Assembly: GCA_025360605.1 (NCBI GenBank)
Contig: JANYBV010000052.1
Span: forward strand, 1 to 64,000
Source: Alphaproteobacteria bacterium
GTDB taxonomy: Bacteria > Pseudomonadota > Alphaproteobacteria > Rickettsiales > SXRF01
Reading direction: 5' to 3'
Length of the DNA: 64,000 bases
Shown here: positions 18,311-27,279 of the stretch, one piece after another
Layout of the letters: each line of letters begins with the position of its first letter
How positions within the stretch are numbered: position 1 is the first letter of the stretch
Notes under the pieces: model-generated
What the model saw: only the letters and a program-made list of their open reading frames with translations
What the model was told of the DNA's origin: nothing
Databases searched by the model: none
Position numbers and translations under genes: made by a program

Positions 18311-19510
18311 TCAGTCTTTTTTGCTAAAAAAACCCTTCTTGGCATCCTTGCCGCCCGAGCGCGGTTTCACATCCGGCAGCAATTGCTCCACCAGACCATG
18401 CAACGGCTTTAGGGCCGCATGGCTCTTCATTTTGATGGATGGGATTTCTGTGCCAATCTGCATGAACATTTCGGGTGCAAACGGAATACGCTGGGCGATC
18501 TTGGCGCTGACATCTTTTTCAAAATCCGCTACCTGCATCTCATGTTTAGGGATGAAACCGGCGCGGTTCACCACAATCAGCGGCGGCTGCATTTTCAATG
18601 TCTCGCGCAGCACGTCACTCAGACGCAAAGCATCGCGCAGTGATAGCAGGGTCAGCTCTGTTACCATCACCACATGATCGGCGTGTTTCAGGCACTGGCG
18701 GGCGTACGCATTTAAATGGCGCGGCACATCCAGCACCACCACGTCAAACTTGTCGCGGAGTTCTTTTAATAAGGCGTTGGCCGCATTTTCATGTGTCGCC
18801 ACATGTTCGTTCAGCGATTCTTCGGCGCTAATAACCGAAAGGTTTTTTAGCGGCTTACTCATCACCCGCTCAATAAAAAGCGAATCAATGCGGTCCGGTT
18901 TTTCCAGCGCATCGCGCATGCCACGGCTTGGTTCAATATCCAGCGCCAGCGCAATCGTGCCCTCATGCGGATCAACATCCACCAGAGCCACCTGCTTGCG
19001 TGACAAATCAGCAATTGCTCCTGCTAAATTCAGGCTGATGGTCGATGCCCCTACCCCACCGCGAGTACCGATTACAGCGATAATTTTTCCGGGGGATTTG
19101 CCGACTCTGGAGCCGGAACTTGGCGAAGCAATGGACTTGTCATAGTTGGTATCCAGCGCCTGCAAGGTAATCGGACGCAGCATGTAGCTGAAAATACCGA
19201 TATCCATCAGCCAGCAATAGAAGCTGTACTCGTTGATGGTTCCGGTGGTGATGACCTTGGTGTCAGGATCGCACACATCCGCCAGCGTATCCAGAAGCGC
19301 AGGCGCTTCCGCAGCGGATGGCAACTCTACAAACAACAGCACCGGTGAGGTATGTTTTTTGAGAAATTCTGTGGCGGTTTTGATATCGCCCTGATGGATA
19401 TCCGCTTGCGACCAGCCTTTAGAAGCGGCAAATTCTTTCAGCACCTCGATGTCTTTTGCATCGGTGGCAAACGCCATGAAAGGCGGTTTATCCTGATTGG
19501 TTTTGGACAT
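18311..19510 (-). CDS. cpaE: CpaE-like ParA/MinD-family pilus localisation ATPase
   Basis: A 399-residue protein with a receiver-like N-terminal domain (about 10-120) followed by a deviant-Walker P-loop ATPase of the MinD/ParA type (RGGVGAST at 150-157, VALVDVDPHEGTIA, VVLDVPRH). Ala replaces the usual second-position Lys of the P-loop, as is usual in CpaE. In Caulobacter, CpaE directs pilus machinery to the cell pole. It ends in a Lys-rich tail. It follows cpaD by fifteen bases. Confidence 0.93.
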   Translation of the reverse strand: MSKTNQDKPPFMAFATDAKDIEVLKEFAASKGWSQADIHQGDIKTATEFLKKHTSPVLLFVELPSAAEAPALLDTLADVCDPDTKVITTGTINEYSFYCWLMDIGIFSYMLRPITLQALDTNYDKSIASPSSGSRVGKSPGKIIAVIGTRGGVGASTISLNLAGAIADLSRKQVALVDVDPHEGTIALALDIEPSRGMRDALEKPDRIDSLFIERVMSKPLKNLSVISAEESLNEHVATHENAANALLKELRDKFDVVVLDVPRHLNAYARQCLKHADHVVMVTELTLLSLRDALRLSDVLRETLKMQPPLIVVNRAGFIPKHEMQVADFEKDVSAKIAQRIPFAPEMFMQIGTEIPSIKMKSHAALKPLHGLVEQLLPDVKPRSGGKDAKKGFFSKKD

Positions 19511-19525
19511 TATCTTACTCTTTAA

Positions 19526-20239
19526 TTACGGACTTGAGCCTGTTGCTGAACCTGCGTCTGATCCTTCGGCGCTGTTGCCTCCGGTCAGGCTCGAACCACC
19601 GTTTCCGCCTCCGGATATCTTCCCTTCATGATAGGACTGAACCGCTTTGGCAGCCGTTGCCGTATCAATTGGAATTTCGCGATCAGTTCCATGCACTAAA
19701 TCGTGTGGATCCGCCACCATGCGCCCGAGATTGAACTCATGGGCGCAACCGAAATTAGCCTGTGTGGTATTGCTGTGCGTACTGGTAGGGGACGTGCGCC
19801 AATCAGGGCAGTCTGGCGACACCACCACCGCATAGACCAGCTTCAACTCCACCTCACCGGATTTCAAATCAGCAGAGGAATCATAAATATATTCCCCCTT
19901 GGTGTAACCCATGTTACGCAACATGCGCGTCAGGTGGCTTTTGCGTTCCGTATTCTTTTTGTCGGACGTGGAAAAATTCACGCCAATTGACTCAACGGAC
20001 AGCAAGGAAATGTTGTGAAGATTATCTCCTAACCGGTCAATTTCCGGTGGGGAAAGGCGTTCCTCACCCTTTGCAAAATGCAGCTTTATCAGCTTAACGC
20101 GGTTATCAATCGTGTTTTTGATCGGGTGCTGGCTATAGAACTCGCGCGGGTCTTCTCCGTGCATATCCATTCTGGGGTCGCAGGCGGACAAAGCACACAT
20201 CGCTAACAAACCACCTGCTATAACTACGTAGCTCTTCAT
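19526..20239 (-). CDS. cpaD: CpaD-family pilus lipoprotein
   Basis: A 237-residue lipoprotein (MCALSAC, Cys20). It carries the CpaD C-terminal signature: SPDCPDW, then NFGCAHEFNLGRMVADPHDLV. A Gly/Ser-rich tail ends the protein. CpaD is a periplasmic or outer-membrane accessory of the secretin channel. It lies between the secretin gene cpaC and cpaE in the canonical order. Confidence 0.92.
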   Translation of the reverse strand: MKSYVVIAGGLLAMCALSACDPRMDMHGEDPREFYSQHPIKNTIDNRVKLIKLHFAKGEERLSPPEIDRLGDNLHNISLLSVESIGVNFSTSDKKNTERKSHLTRMLRNMGYTKGEYIYDSSADLKSGEVELKLVYAVVVSPDCPDWRTSPTSTHSNTTQANFGCAHEFNLGRMVADPHDLVHGTDREIPIDTATAAKAVQSYHEGKISGGGNGGSSLTGGNSAEGSDAGSATGSSP

Positions 20240-20253
20240 AGATACCTACATTC

Positions 20254-21702
20254 TTATTCGAGTATAAATCCACCTTCGCCATTGAGCTTGGGCTCGGACG
20301 ATAATTTTTTATCTACTTCTTTTTTCATCGGCTGCTGGCTATACAGCTCGCCGTTGAGCAGCAACTGCAAATCGCTCGGCGGTACATAGCCATCCAGCGG
20401 GGTTTGCAGGCTCCTGTCAGCCACCGGATGCACGATATAAGGAGTGACGAGGATGACCAGCTCGGTCTGGTTGTTTTGGAACTGCGTCGAACGGAACAAC
20501 GCCCCTAACACAGGCACATCGCCCAATCCGGGGAATTTACTAATATCATTGCTGGTTTCGCTTTTAAGCAAACCCGCCAACACGAACGTATCGCCGCTAC
20601 CAAGCTCCACTGTCGCCGAAGCCTTGCGTGTTTCTAAAATAGGATAATTGAAGGTGGATACTTTGATCGGGTTATTAAAGTTGAGCGAGCTTACTTCCGG
20701 CGCAATGGTAATGCTCATGCGGTTCTTGGACATAACCACCGGCGTGAAGTTCAGGCTGACACCAAACGGTTCATACTGCACCGTTACCGTTCCGTTCTGG
20801 CCGGACACCGGCAGAGGATATTGACCACCGGCAAGGAAGCTGGCAGGCTTTCCGGTTGTTGTCGTCAGTGTTGGTTCAGCAAGGATGGTTGCCAGACCCA
20901 GCGTTTCAATCGCGTCAATGGCCGTAGTTTCCTTGTTATGGTTCCAGCGGAATAAAAGCCCCGTATCCTTGCTGGCATTGCGATCAAGCAATCCGGTGCG
21001 GTCGACAGGTACGCCGCCTACGGTCACAGCATTGTTGGTGGCGTTGTTGATGCCAATATCAGCACCCTGCAAAATCTGGAATTTGAGGTCAGTGCCAAAT
21101 CCGGGGGCAAAGGCGTTTTGCATGTTAATCCCGAATTTCTTCAGGTTATCACGCGACATTTCTACCATTTTCACACGGATCATCACCTGATCGGAGCCAT
21201 TGGTCTTCACCATGTTGACGACCTTGTCGTTCGGCCCGATAAAGGTGGAAGCAACATCGCGAATACTTTCGGATTCACTGACCGTTCCGGCAAACCCGTC
21301 CATCACCAGACCGCCATCCACGGTTTTGAAGCCTACGTCTGCTTCCGGTGCAACACGCTTCACGGCGCGCTGGAGGTTACTGATATTGTGGGTGACATCA
21401 ATCACCGCATTCATGATTTCGTTTTCGTCCACATCCATGACGTAGAGCGTGGTTTCACCGATTCTCTTGCCGCGCACGAACACCAGCTTTGGCGACACCA
21501 CCTGCACGTCCGCCGTCACCGGATCGGCGATCACCACCGATGCTGCCGGACGGTCAAGATGCACCATCGTGCCTTTATTCTGCTCAACGTAAATCATCTG
21601 CTCTTCTTTACTTAATGCTGAGCTGTGCATTAAGGCCAGCAACAGACCCGAAGCCAGAGTACCTTTAATTGTCTTGTCTATATTTAATGATAAACGGCTC
21701 AT
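20254..21702 (-). CDS. cpaC: Tad pilus outer-membrane secretin CpaC/RcpA
   Basis: A 482-residue secretin. A signal peptide (about 1-30) precedes the pilus-and-flagella N-terminal domain (YVEQNKGTMVHLDRPAASV), a BON-like region (about 105-160), and a type II/III secretin domain with FLAGGQYPLPV, VSLNFTPVVMSKNRMSITI, VELGSGDTFVLAGL and the ending TELVILVTPYIV. It forms the multimeric pore for Flp pili. Its start overlaps the cpaB stop by four bases. Confidence 0.95.
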   Translation of the reverse strand: MSRLSLNIDKTIKGTLASGLLLALMHSSALSKEEQMIYVEQNKGTMVHLDRPAASVVIADPVTADVQVVSPKLVFVRGKRIGETTLYVMDVDENEIMNAVIDVTHNISNLQRAVKRVAPEADVGFKTVDGGLVMDGFAGTVSESESIRDVASTFIGPNDKVVNMVKTNGSDQVMIRVKMVEMSRDNLKKFGINMQNAFAPGFGTDLKFQILQGADIGINNATNNAVTVGGVPVDRTGLLDRNASKDTGLLFRWNHNKETTAIDAIETLGLATILAEPTLTTTTGKPASFLAGGQYPLPVSGQNGTVTVQYEPFGVSLNFTPVVMSKNRMSITIAPEVSSLNFNNPIKVSTFNYPILETRKASATVELGSGDTFVLAGLLKSETSNDISKFPGLGDVPVLGALFRSTQFQNNQTELVILVTPYIVHPVADRSLQTPLDGYVPPSDLQLLLNGELYSQQPMKKEVDKKLSSEPKLNGEGGFILE

Positions 21703-22754
21703 TTTTTATCCTGATCGAAATCAATATTTTCAGACTTGTCACCATGCAACACATGGACACGTGCGCCGATGGGAGATTTGTGGTTCGAAAGCAGCTCACT
21801 AATGTCGCTGTCACGTGTGTACCCTTCCCCGTGGGTAAGGTCACCTGTATCTTTAGCGCCTTCTTTTTCGCCAGCAGCAGCTTCATGCGGGGCACTGTTG
21901 TCAGAAGATCTATCCGACAGTTTTGAATCCGGTGTGGACAGGCTGCGAAGGGCAATGGAGATTTTTCCGAGATCAGCAGCCACCGCAATGGCCTCGGCAT
22001 TGCGCGGCGAGACTTCAACAGTAATGGTTTTTGCGAGAATCGCTTTATTTTCAGGATTATCGATCATCTGGTCAACCGCCACCACGCGTGCATTGCGCAC
22101 AAAGGTCTCACTGACCACAAATTCATCCGTTGAAGATGCGTTGTTAAGCTGTGGTGCTTTAATGCGATGTGTAACGATCAGGTCGATGCGATCCCCTGGG
22201 GATACGAATCCAGCATTACCCGAAGTAGGATTCACACCGATAGATACAGCGCGCATGCCTGGTTCCAATACCGCAGACATAAAGCCACCCTCACCAGATT
22301 TCATGATAGCAAACTGCGGAACAGGGTCACCTGCGTGGAGCGCACGGCGTACAACAGCACCGTTAAAGTCTGTGAGCTTTACAGCCCCCTCATACAGGTA
22401 ATTTTCACGAGCAACGGAAACAGGTTGAGGAGCAGAAGGCTGAGGCGCATCAGGATTAGCATTATCAGCTTGAGGCTGTTGCTGCTGGGCAGCCAGAGCA
22501 GGTGCAGAGGCATCCGGTGCCGCACCCCAGTCGAGATCCTGCAACCCTTGAATAAAACTTCCCACCACGAGATCGCGCTTGGCGACGACAATGCGCGAAG
22601 CCTGCGCAGGTGTGGTGGTCGCCGCGGGAACCACAGGAACGTCATTGAGACGGCTGCGCAGCAACACAATCGTGAAGATGATAATGCCACCTGCCAGCAG
22701 TAATAAAAGCGCACGTCTTGACAATCCCAATCCCTCCTTAAACCCTGTAAGCAT
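21699..22754 (-). CDS. cpaB: CpaB/RcpC pilus assembly protein (SAF domain)
   Basis: A 351-residue protein with an N-terminal transmembrane helix (about 13-31), then an SAF/CpaB domain (RIVVAKRDLVVGSFIQGLQD and RALHAGDPVPQFAI), then the RcpC-like region MRAVSIGVNPTSGNAGFVSPG. Family members are periplasmic partners of the secretin. ATG 22754 has no ribosome site, whereas an AAGGAGG at 22733-22739 sits eight bases before an in-frame TTG at 22724; translation may start there, giving a protein ten residues shorter that begins M-SRRALLLL. It is the first gene of the minus-strand half. Confidence 0.9.
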   Translation of the reverse strand: MLTGFKEGLGLSRRALLLLLAGGIIIFTIVLLRSRLNDVPVVPAATTTPAQASRIVVAKRDLVVGSFIQGLQDLDWGAAPDASAPALAAQQQQPQADNANPDAPQPSAPQPVSVARENYLYEGAVKLTDFNGAVVRRALHAGDPVPQFAIMKSGEGGFMSAVLEPGMRAVSIGVNPTSGNAGFVSPGDRIDLIVTHRIKAPQLNNASSTDEFVVSETFVRNARVVAVDQMIDNPENKAILAKTITVEVSPRNAEAIAVAADLGKISIALRSLSTPDSKLSDRSSDNSAPHEAAAGEKEGAKDTGDLTHGEGYTRDSDISELLSNHKSPIGARVHVLHGDKSENIDFDQDKK

Positions 22755-22815
22755 AGTTTTGTATGCTTAAAAAAGTATTAAGTGTAAGCGCAATTACACT
22801 AAAACAATCAATCCA

Positions 22816-22830
22816 TTAAACGTCAATTAC
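22816..22830. promoter_or_regulatory. Near-match CtrA-like box upstream of cpaB
   Basis: TTAA-N7-TTAC, 7 of 8 core bases, about 60 bases before cpaB in the 253-base gap shared with rsh. A second TTAA pair at 22853-22866 has a six-base spacer and was not counted. The region is AT-rich, so the match could be chance. Confidence 0.3.
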
Positions 22831-23007
22831 CCCTAAAATCTGTAAACGTATTTTAACTGATTTTAAGGTTTTGGCATGCTAAGTTTGATTCAAATTCCTG
22901 CACGGTTATAAAGCGCTTTAAATGCACTTCTAAACCGTATCATGATGGTCTACAATAAAAACAAGTGATATGAAAACAAATAAAAAACTTTTGCGTACTG
23001 AACTCCC

Positions 23008-25170
23008 ATGATCAGACAATATGAACTCGTAGAGAAGGTCAAATCGTATGACCCCGATGCCGACGAAGACCTTATAAACCGCGCGTATGTGTTCGCCATG
23101 AAAGCGCATGGCACACAAAAGCGTGCCTCCGGTGCGCCCTATTTTTCGCACCCCGTCGAAGTGGCGTATAAACTCACCCAGTACAAACTCGACACCGCAT
23201 CCATTGCCACCGCTTTGCTACATGATACTGTCGAAGATACCGACGTGACGCTGGATGATATCGAGGCGAGCTTCGGTAAAGAAATTCGCGGCCTTGTCGA
23301 CGGTGTGACTAAATTGTCACGACTGGAGGGAAAATCCGAGAACCTCAATCAGGCAGAAAATTTCCGCAAGCTCCTCATCGCCATGTCAGAAGACTTGCGC
23401 GTGCTGCTGGTCAAGCTGGCCGACCGCCTGCACAATATGGAAACGCTGAAGTTTATCAAGAATCCGGAAAAACGCCAGCGCATCGCCCGTGAAACGGTGG
23501 AAATTTATGCCGCACTCGCCGAGCGTATCGGTATGCGTAACCTAAAAGACGAATTGCAGGATCTGGCGTTCGCTGAACTCTATCCGGAAGCTCGTGAATC
23601 CATTGTCAAACGCCTTGAATTCTTGCGTAATGAAGAACAGGCCGAACTGGATAAAACCATGGCGGCCATCCGCCAGAAACTCGATGCGGAAGGACTGACC
23701 AAAGCCCTTATTTACGGCCGTGAAAAAAAGCCGTTTTCCATCTGGAAGAAAATGGAAAATAAAAACATCGAATTCGAACAGCTCTCCGACATCATCGCGT
23801 TTCGTGTGGTCGTTGATACTATTGCCGAAGCGTATCAAACCCTCGGGGTTATCCACGCTGAATGGCACACCATCCCTGGACGTTTCAAGGATTACATCTC
23901 TACACCTAAATCCAACGGCTACCAGTCGCTACATACCGCTGTGCTGGGCCCCGGCCAGCAACGCGTTGAAATCCAGATCCGCACGAAAGAAATGGACGAA
24001 GTGGCCGAATATGGTCTCGCCGCGCACTGGTCGTATAAACAAAATGACAAGGCCACACGCGACGGCAAGCAATTCCGCTGGATCAGGGAATTGCTGAACA
24101 TTCTCGAACAATCCTCTAATCCTGAAGAATTCCTCGAAAACACCAAGCTGGAAATGTACCACGATCAGGTGTTCTGCTTCTCGCCCAAAGGAGACATCCT
24201 TGCCTTCCCGCGCGGGGCGACGCCGGTTGACTTTGCTTACGCGGTACATTCGGGTGTCGGTGACACCTGCGTGGGCGCAAAAATCAACGGACGCATTGTA
24301 CCGCTGCGTACCAAACTGAAAAACGGCGATCAGGTGGAAATCATCACCAGCAAAACGCAAACCCCGTCGCCAAGCTGGGAACGTTTCGTCATTACCGGCA
24401 AAGCAAAATCCGAAATCCGTAAATTCGTCCGTATCCAGCAGCGCAACGAATACGTCAATCTCGGCCGCGCTGTCCTCGCCAAAACCTTCAAGCAGGAAGG
24501 CGAAGAGCTGAACGAAAAAATGATCGAGCCGCACCTACCGGAATTCAATAAAAAATCCGTAGAGGATTTACTTGCAGAAGTGGGGGAAGGCCTCATCAGC
24601 CGACAGCACGTCATGGAAGTGGTAATGGGTGAACGCAAGCCCGTGGAAGCCATCGGCAGCGTCACCTCGGTGATCAATAACCTGTCCAAACCGTTCCGCA
24701 AAAAGAAATCGGGTGAATCCACGCCCATGCCGATCAAAGGCCTCATGCCCGGAATGGCCATCCATTTCGCCGGATGCTGCCACCCGCTTCCGGGCGACCG
24801 CATCGTCGGCATCGTCACCACCGGCAAGGGCATCACCATCCACACCATCGATTGCGAAACGCTGGAAAACTATTCCGATGCGCCGGAGCGCTGGATTGAT
24901 GTGGCATGGGAGCGCGATCAGGCAGACAGCCATCATGTCGGCCGCGTGCGTATGCATGTCAGCCATGAACCTTCAGCACTCGCCACCGTCACCAACGTGA
25001 TCGCCAAGGAAAGCGGCAATATCAGCAACCTGAAAATTATCAACCGCTCGATCGACTTCTTCGAAATCCTTATCGATATCGAGGTGCGTGACGTGTCCCA
25101 CCTTAATAATATCATCGCCAACCTGCGCAGCAAAGAAGTGGTGCAGAGTGTGGAGCGCTGGCAGACGTGA
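23008..25170 (+). CDS. rsh: Bifunctional (p)ppGpp synthetase/hydrolase (Rsh, RelA/SpoT family)
   Basis: A 720-residue protein with all four Rsh domains: HD hydrolase with an intact metal site (His48, His72-Asp73, ALLHDTVEDTD with Glu76-Asp77), synthetase (YGREKKPFSIWKKM from about 235, RFKDYISTPKSNGYQSLHT at 291-309, EIQIRTKEMDEVAEYG), TGS (FCFSPKGDILAFPRGATPVDF, about 388-450) and a C-terminal ACT domain (about 650-720). RFKD is the synthetase variant of bifunctional enzymes, so both activities are expected. It controls the stringent response. Transcribed divergently from cpaB. In related bacteria it is near pdxJ-acpS; here three acyltransferase genes intervene. Confidence 0.96.
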   Translation: MIRQYELVEKVKSYDPDADEDLINRAYVFAMKAHGTQKRASGAPYFSHPVEVAYKLTQYKLDTASIATALLHDTVEDTDVTLDDIEASFGKEIRGLVDGVTKLSRLEGKSENLNQAENFRKLLIAMSEDLRVLLVKLADRLHNMETLKFIKNPEKRQRIARETVEIYAALAERIGMRNLKDELQDLAFAELYPEARESIVKRLEFLRNEEQAELDKTMAAIRQKLDAEGLTKALIYGREKKPFSIWKKMENKNIEFEQLSDIIAFRVVVDTIAEAYQTLGVIHAEWHTIPGRFKDYISTPKSNGYQSLHTAVLGPGQQRVEIQIRTKEMDEVAEYGLAAHWSYKQNDKATRDGKQFRWIRELLNILEQSSNPEEFLENTKLEMYHDQVFCFSPKGDILAFPRGATPVDFAYAVHSGVGDTCVGAKINGRIVPLRTKLKNGDQVEIITSKTQTPSPSWERFVITGKAKSEIRKFVRIQQRNEYVNLGRAVLAKTFKQEGEELNEKMIEPHLPEFNKKSVEDLLAEVGEGLISRQHVMEVVMGERKPVEAIGSVTSVINNLSKPFRKKKSGESTPMPIKGLMPGMAIHFAGCCHPLPGDRIVGIVTTGKGITIHTIDCETLENYSDAPERWIDVAWERDQADSHHVGRVRMHVSHEPSALATVTNVIAKESGNISNLKIINRSIDFFEILIDIEVRDVSHLNNIIANLRSKEVVQSVERWQT

Positions 25171-26222
25171 TGAACGCCAAGCCCCCCGCCATTCCCGCAC
25201 TCGATGGCCTGCGGGCGATGGCCTGCCTTGCGGTGCTATATCGCCACATCGGAGAACTGGCAATCGACGCGCCCTTCCTATATGGAAAGAGCGGAGTGAA
25301 TCTCTTTTTTACGTTAAGTGGCTTCCTCATGACCCACCACTACCTGCCGGATTCACTTTCATGGCGCTACTGGATAGCTTATCTGATCCGGCGTTTTTTT
25401 CGCGTATATATGGTTTTTGCAATTGTAATGCTCATGTTCTGGGCATGTTCGGAATTTTGGAAACCATTACCGATCTTTGAAGATTTTAATGGGGATACAC
25501 TCATCAATGAATTAACTCTCCACGGCTTCATTTCTACGTACTGGACTATTGCGATTGAAATAAAATTTTATCTGTTCTTTCCGATTATTGGAATTTTGTT
25601 TCTGCTTTTGAAATTATCCCCCCAAAAGAAATTTATTCTAATGACACTGGCTTTAGCTGGCTCACTTATGCTCAACCCATTTAATGATATCGAGGACCGA
25701 TCAATCCTCTGGAAACATATCCCCTATTTTATAGGCGGCATGTGGGGCGCGCTTACCATTCAAACATTCGATCTCAGGCAGCTAATGCCGACGCGTGTCT
25801 GGAATGGCGTGTTGTTAATCTGCTTATTAGCTGCAATTCCCTACGCCTTTTTCCTGCAAATGGATTTTTTTAATCCGCAGCACATACACTACGATCACCT
25901 ATACTATCTTGTTTGCCCATTATTTGCAGTCATTACGGTCATGGCTACCCTTTGCAGCGGGTGGATGCTATGGCTATTAGCCAATCCCGCAATGCGCTTT
26001 ATTGGCCTTATCAGCTACAGCCTGTATCTATGCCACCGCTTGGTCTGGGGGATTGGATTAAACCTGTTTCCTGCCCCTAGCCTGTCCATGGCCTGTAGTA
26101 TTGTTGCCTTTACTTTTGTATTCGCAACGGCATTCCATTACGTCATTGAAAAACCCTTTAACAATTATGGAAAAAAATTGGCGGCAAAGATACTGGACGC
26201 AACCGATAAAAAAACATGTTGA
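25170..26222 (+). CDS. Acyltransferase-3 family membrane protein, copy 1
   Basis: A 350-residue polytopic protein of the OafA/acyltransferase-3 type. The N-terminal signature IPALDGLRAMACLAVLYRH contains the Arg and the catalytic His, and [15 protein letters not shown] follows, then about ten hydrophobic helices. Such enzymes add acetyl or other acyl groups to cell-surface glycans. ATG 25170 overlaps the rsh stop by one base (TGATG); a GTG three bases earlier is an alternative. GC content falls inside the gene relative to rsh. It is the most divergent of three tandem paralogues. Confidence 0.88.
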   Translation: MNAKPPAIPALDGLRAMACLAVLYRHIGELAIDAPFLYGKSGVNLFFTLSGFLMTHHYLPDSLSWRYWIAYLIRRFFRVYMVFAIVMLMFWACSEFWKPLPIFEDFNGDTLINELTLHGFISTYWTIAIEIKFYLFFPIIGILFLLLKLSPQKKFILMTLALAGSLMLNPFNDIEDRSILWKHIPYFIGGMWGALTIQTFDLRQLMPTRVWNGVLLICLLAAIPYAFFLQMDFFNPQHIHYDHLYYLVCPLFAVITVMATLCSGWMLWLLANPAMRFIGLISYSLYLCHRLVWGIGLNLFPAPSLSMACSIVAFTFVFATAFHYVIEKPFNNYGKKLAAKILDATDKKTC

Positions 26223-26240
26223 TAGGAAAACTAAATAGCA

Positions 26241-27269
26241 ATGACTAAGCCATCACATTCCATCCCTGCCCTTGATGGTGTGCGAGGACTGTCATGCCTG
26301 ATGGTTGTCTTTTTTCATGCAGGTCTCGCGGGGTGGTTTCCTGCTTTCTACAAAATTGGCACATTAGGGGTTATGCTATTTTTTTCCTTGAGTGGATTTT
26401 TAATGGCACTGCATTATTCGCCGCAAACCCATTCCAAACCCTATTGGATAGCATTTTACCTAAAGCGCTACGTTCGGCTTTATCCAACCTTTGTTTGTGT
26501 GGTTTTACTGGGGAGATTACTTTACCCCCATCTTTTCATCGGCGAAAAACGTATTTATGAAAGTGTGCCGAATGAATTATATACTTTATTACTGTTTATT
26601 GACGGTTCGGTATTTTGGACCATTCCTAACGAATTCACCTTCTACTTAGTGTATCCTTTTTTGGCGTTTTTCTTTACCCGCGCACAAACGCATGCTTTCA
26701 GCTTCAAGACTTTTGTTGTACTCTGGCTTGTATGGTTGCTGATCGCTTTTACCGGTGGATTACCTGATTGGAATTATTACATCTATTTTCTGGGCGGTAT
26801 GATTGCCGCTTATAGCTTTAAAGATTTTTCATTCAGCCCTTCGAGTATTCACTACTTCTGGGACCTGACCGCTTGGTTCACCATCGCCTGCATCACTGTG
26901 ATTCTGTTTTATTACAATGGCAATAACGGACGAAGCTGGATTGATATCAGTGGAGACAGCTATGTATTTTCTCCTTTACTGGCACTTTTTCTGTTAAGTA
27001 TAGCGAAAAGTCGGGGCATTATATGTAATATACTGGCGTTTACACCGCTCCGGTCTCTGGGGATAATAAGCTATAGTATTTATCTCACTCATAATTTTGT
27101 ATTATTCTCGGGCGCCGAATTGTTACCGGATTACCTTCATTGCGCATGGTTCATAACGTTTTTAGTTTTGCTGGTGGCTGTCAGTTTTTACTTTATTGTT
27201 GAAAAGCCATTTCATACACTCTCCGTCAGATGTGCCAGAAAGATAATGCATAAAAGTGTTTTGAGGTAA
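26241..27269 (+). CDS. Acyltransferase-3 family membrane protein, copy 2
   Basis: A 342-residue polytopic protein. It begins with SIPALDGVRGLSCLMVVFFH (catalytic His at the end of the motif) and MLFFSLSGFLMALHY. The central membrane region differs from copy 1, but the C-terminal [17 protein letters not shown] closely matches copy 3. Distinctly AT-rich. It probably acylates a surface polysaccharide; the substrate is unknown. It is nineteen bases after copy 1, with AGGA upstream of ATG 26241. Confidence 0.87.
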   Translation: MTKPSHSIPALDGVRGLSCLMVVFFHAGLAGWFPAFYKIGTLGVMLFFSLSGFLMALHYSPQTHSKPYWIAFYLKRYVRLYPTFVCVVLLGRLLYPHLFIGEKRIYESVPNELYTLLLFIDGSVFWTIPNEFTFYLVYPFLAFFFTRAQTHAFSFKTFVVLWLVWLLIAFTGGLPDWNYYIYFLGGMIAAYSFKDFSFSPSSIHYFWDLTAWFTIACITVILFYYNGNNGRSWIDISGDSYVFSPLLALFLLSIAKSRGIICNILAFTPLRSLGIISYSIYLTHNFVLFSGAELLPDYLHCAWFITFLVLLVAVSFYFIVEKPFHTLSVRCARKIMHKSVLR

Positions 27270-27279
27270 ATTCTTCCCC

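Noticed and set aside
22853-22866. TTAA pair with a six-base spacer before cpaB (similar pairs near 39267 and 57142)
   Set aside because: The spacing is six rather than seven bases, which is outside the CtrA consensus; AT-rich DNA yields such pairs by chance.
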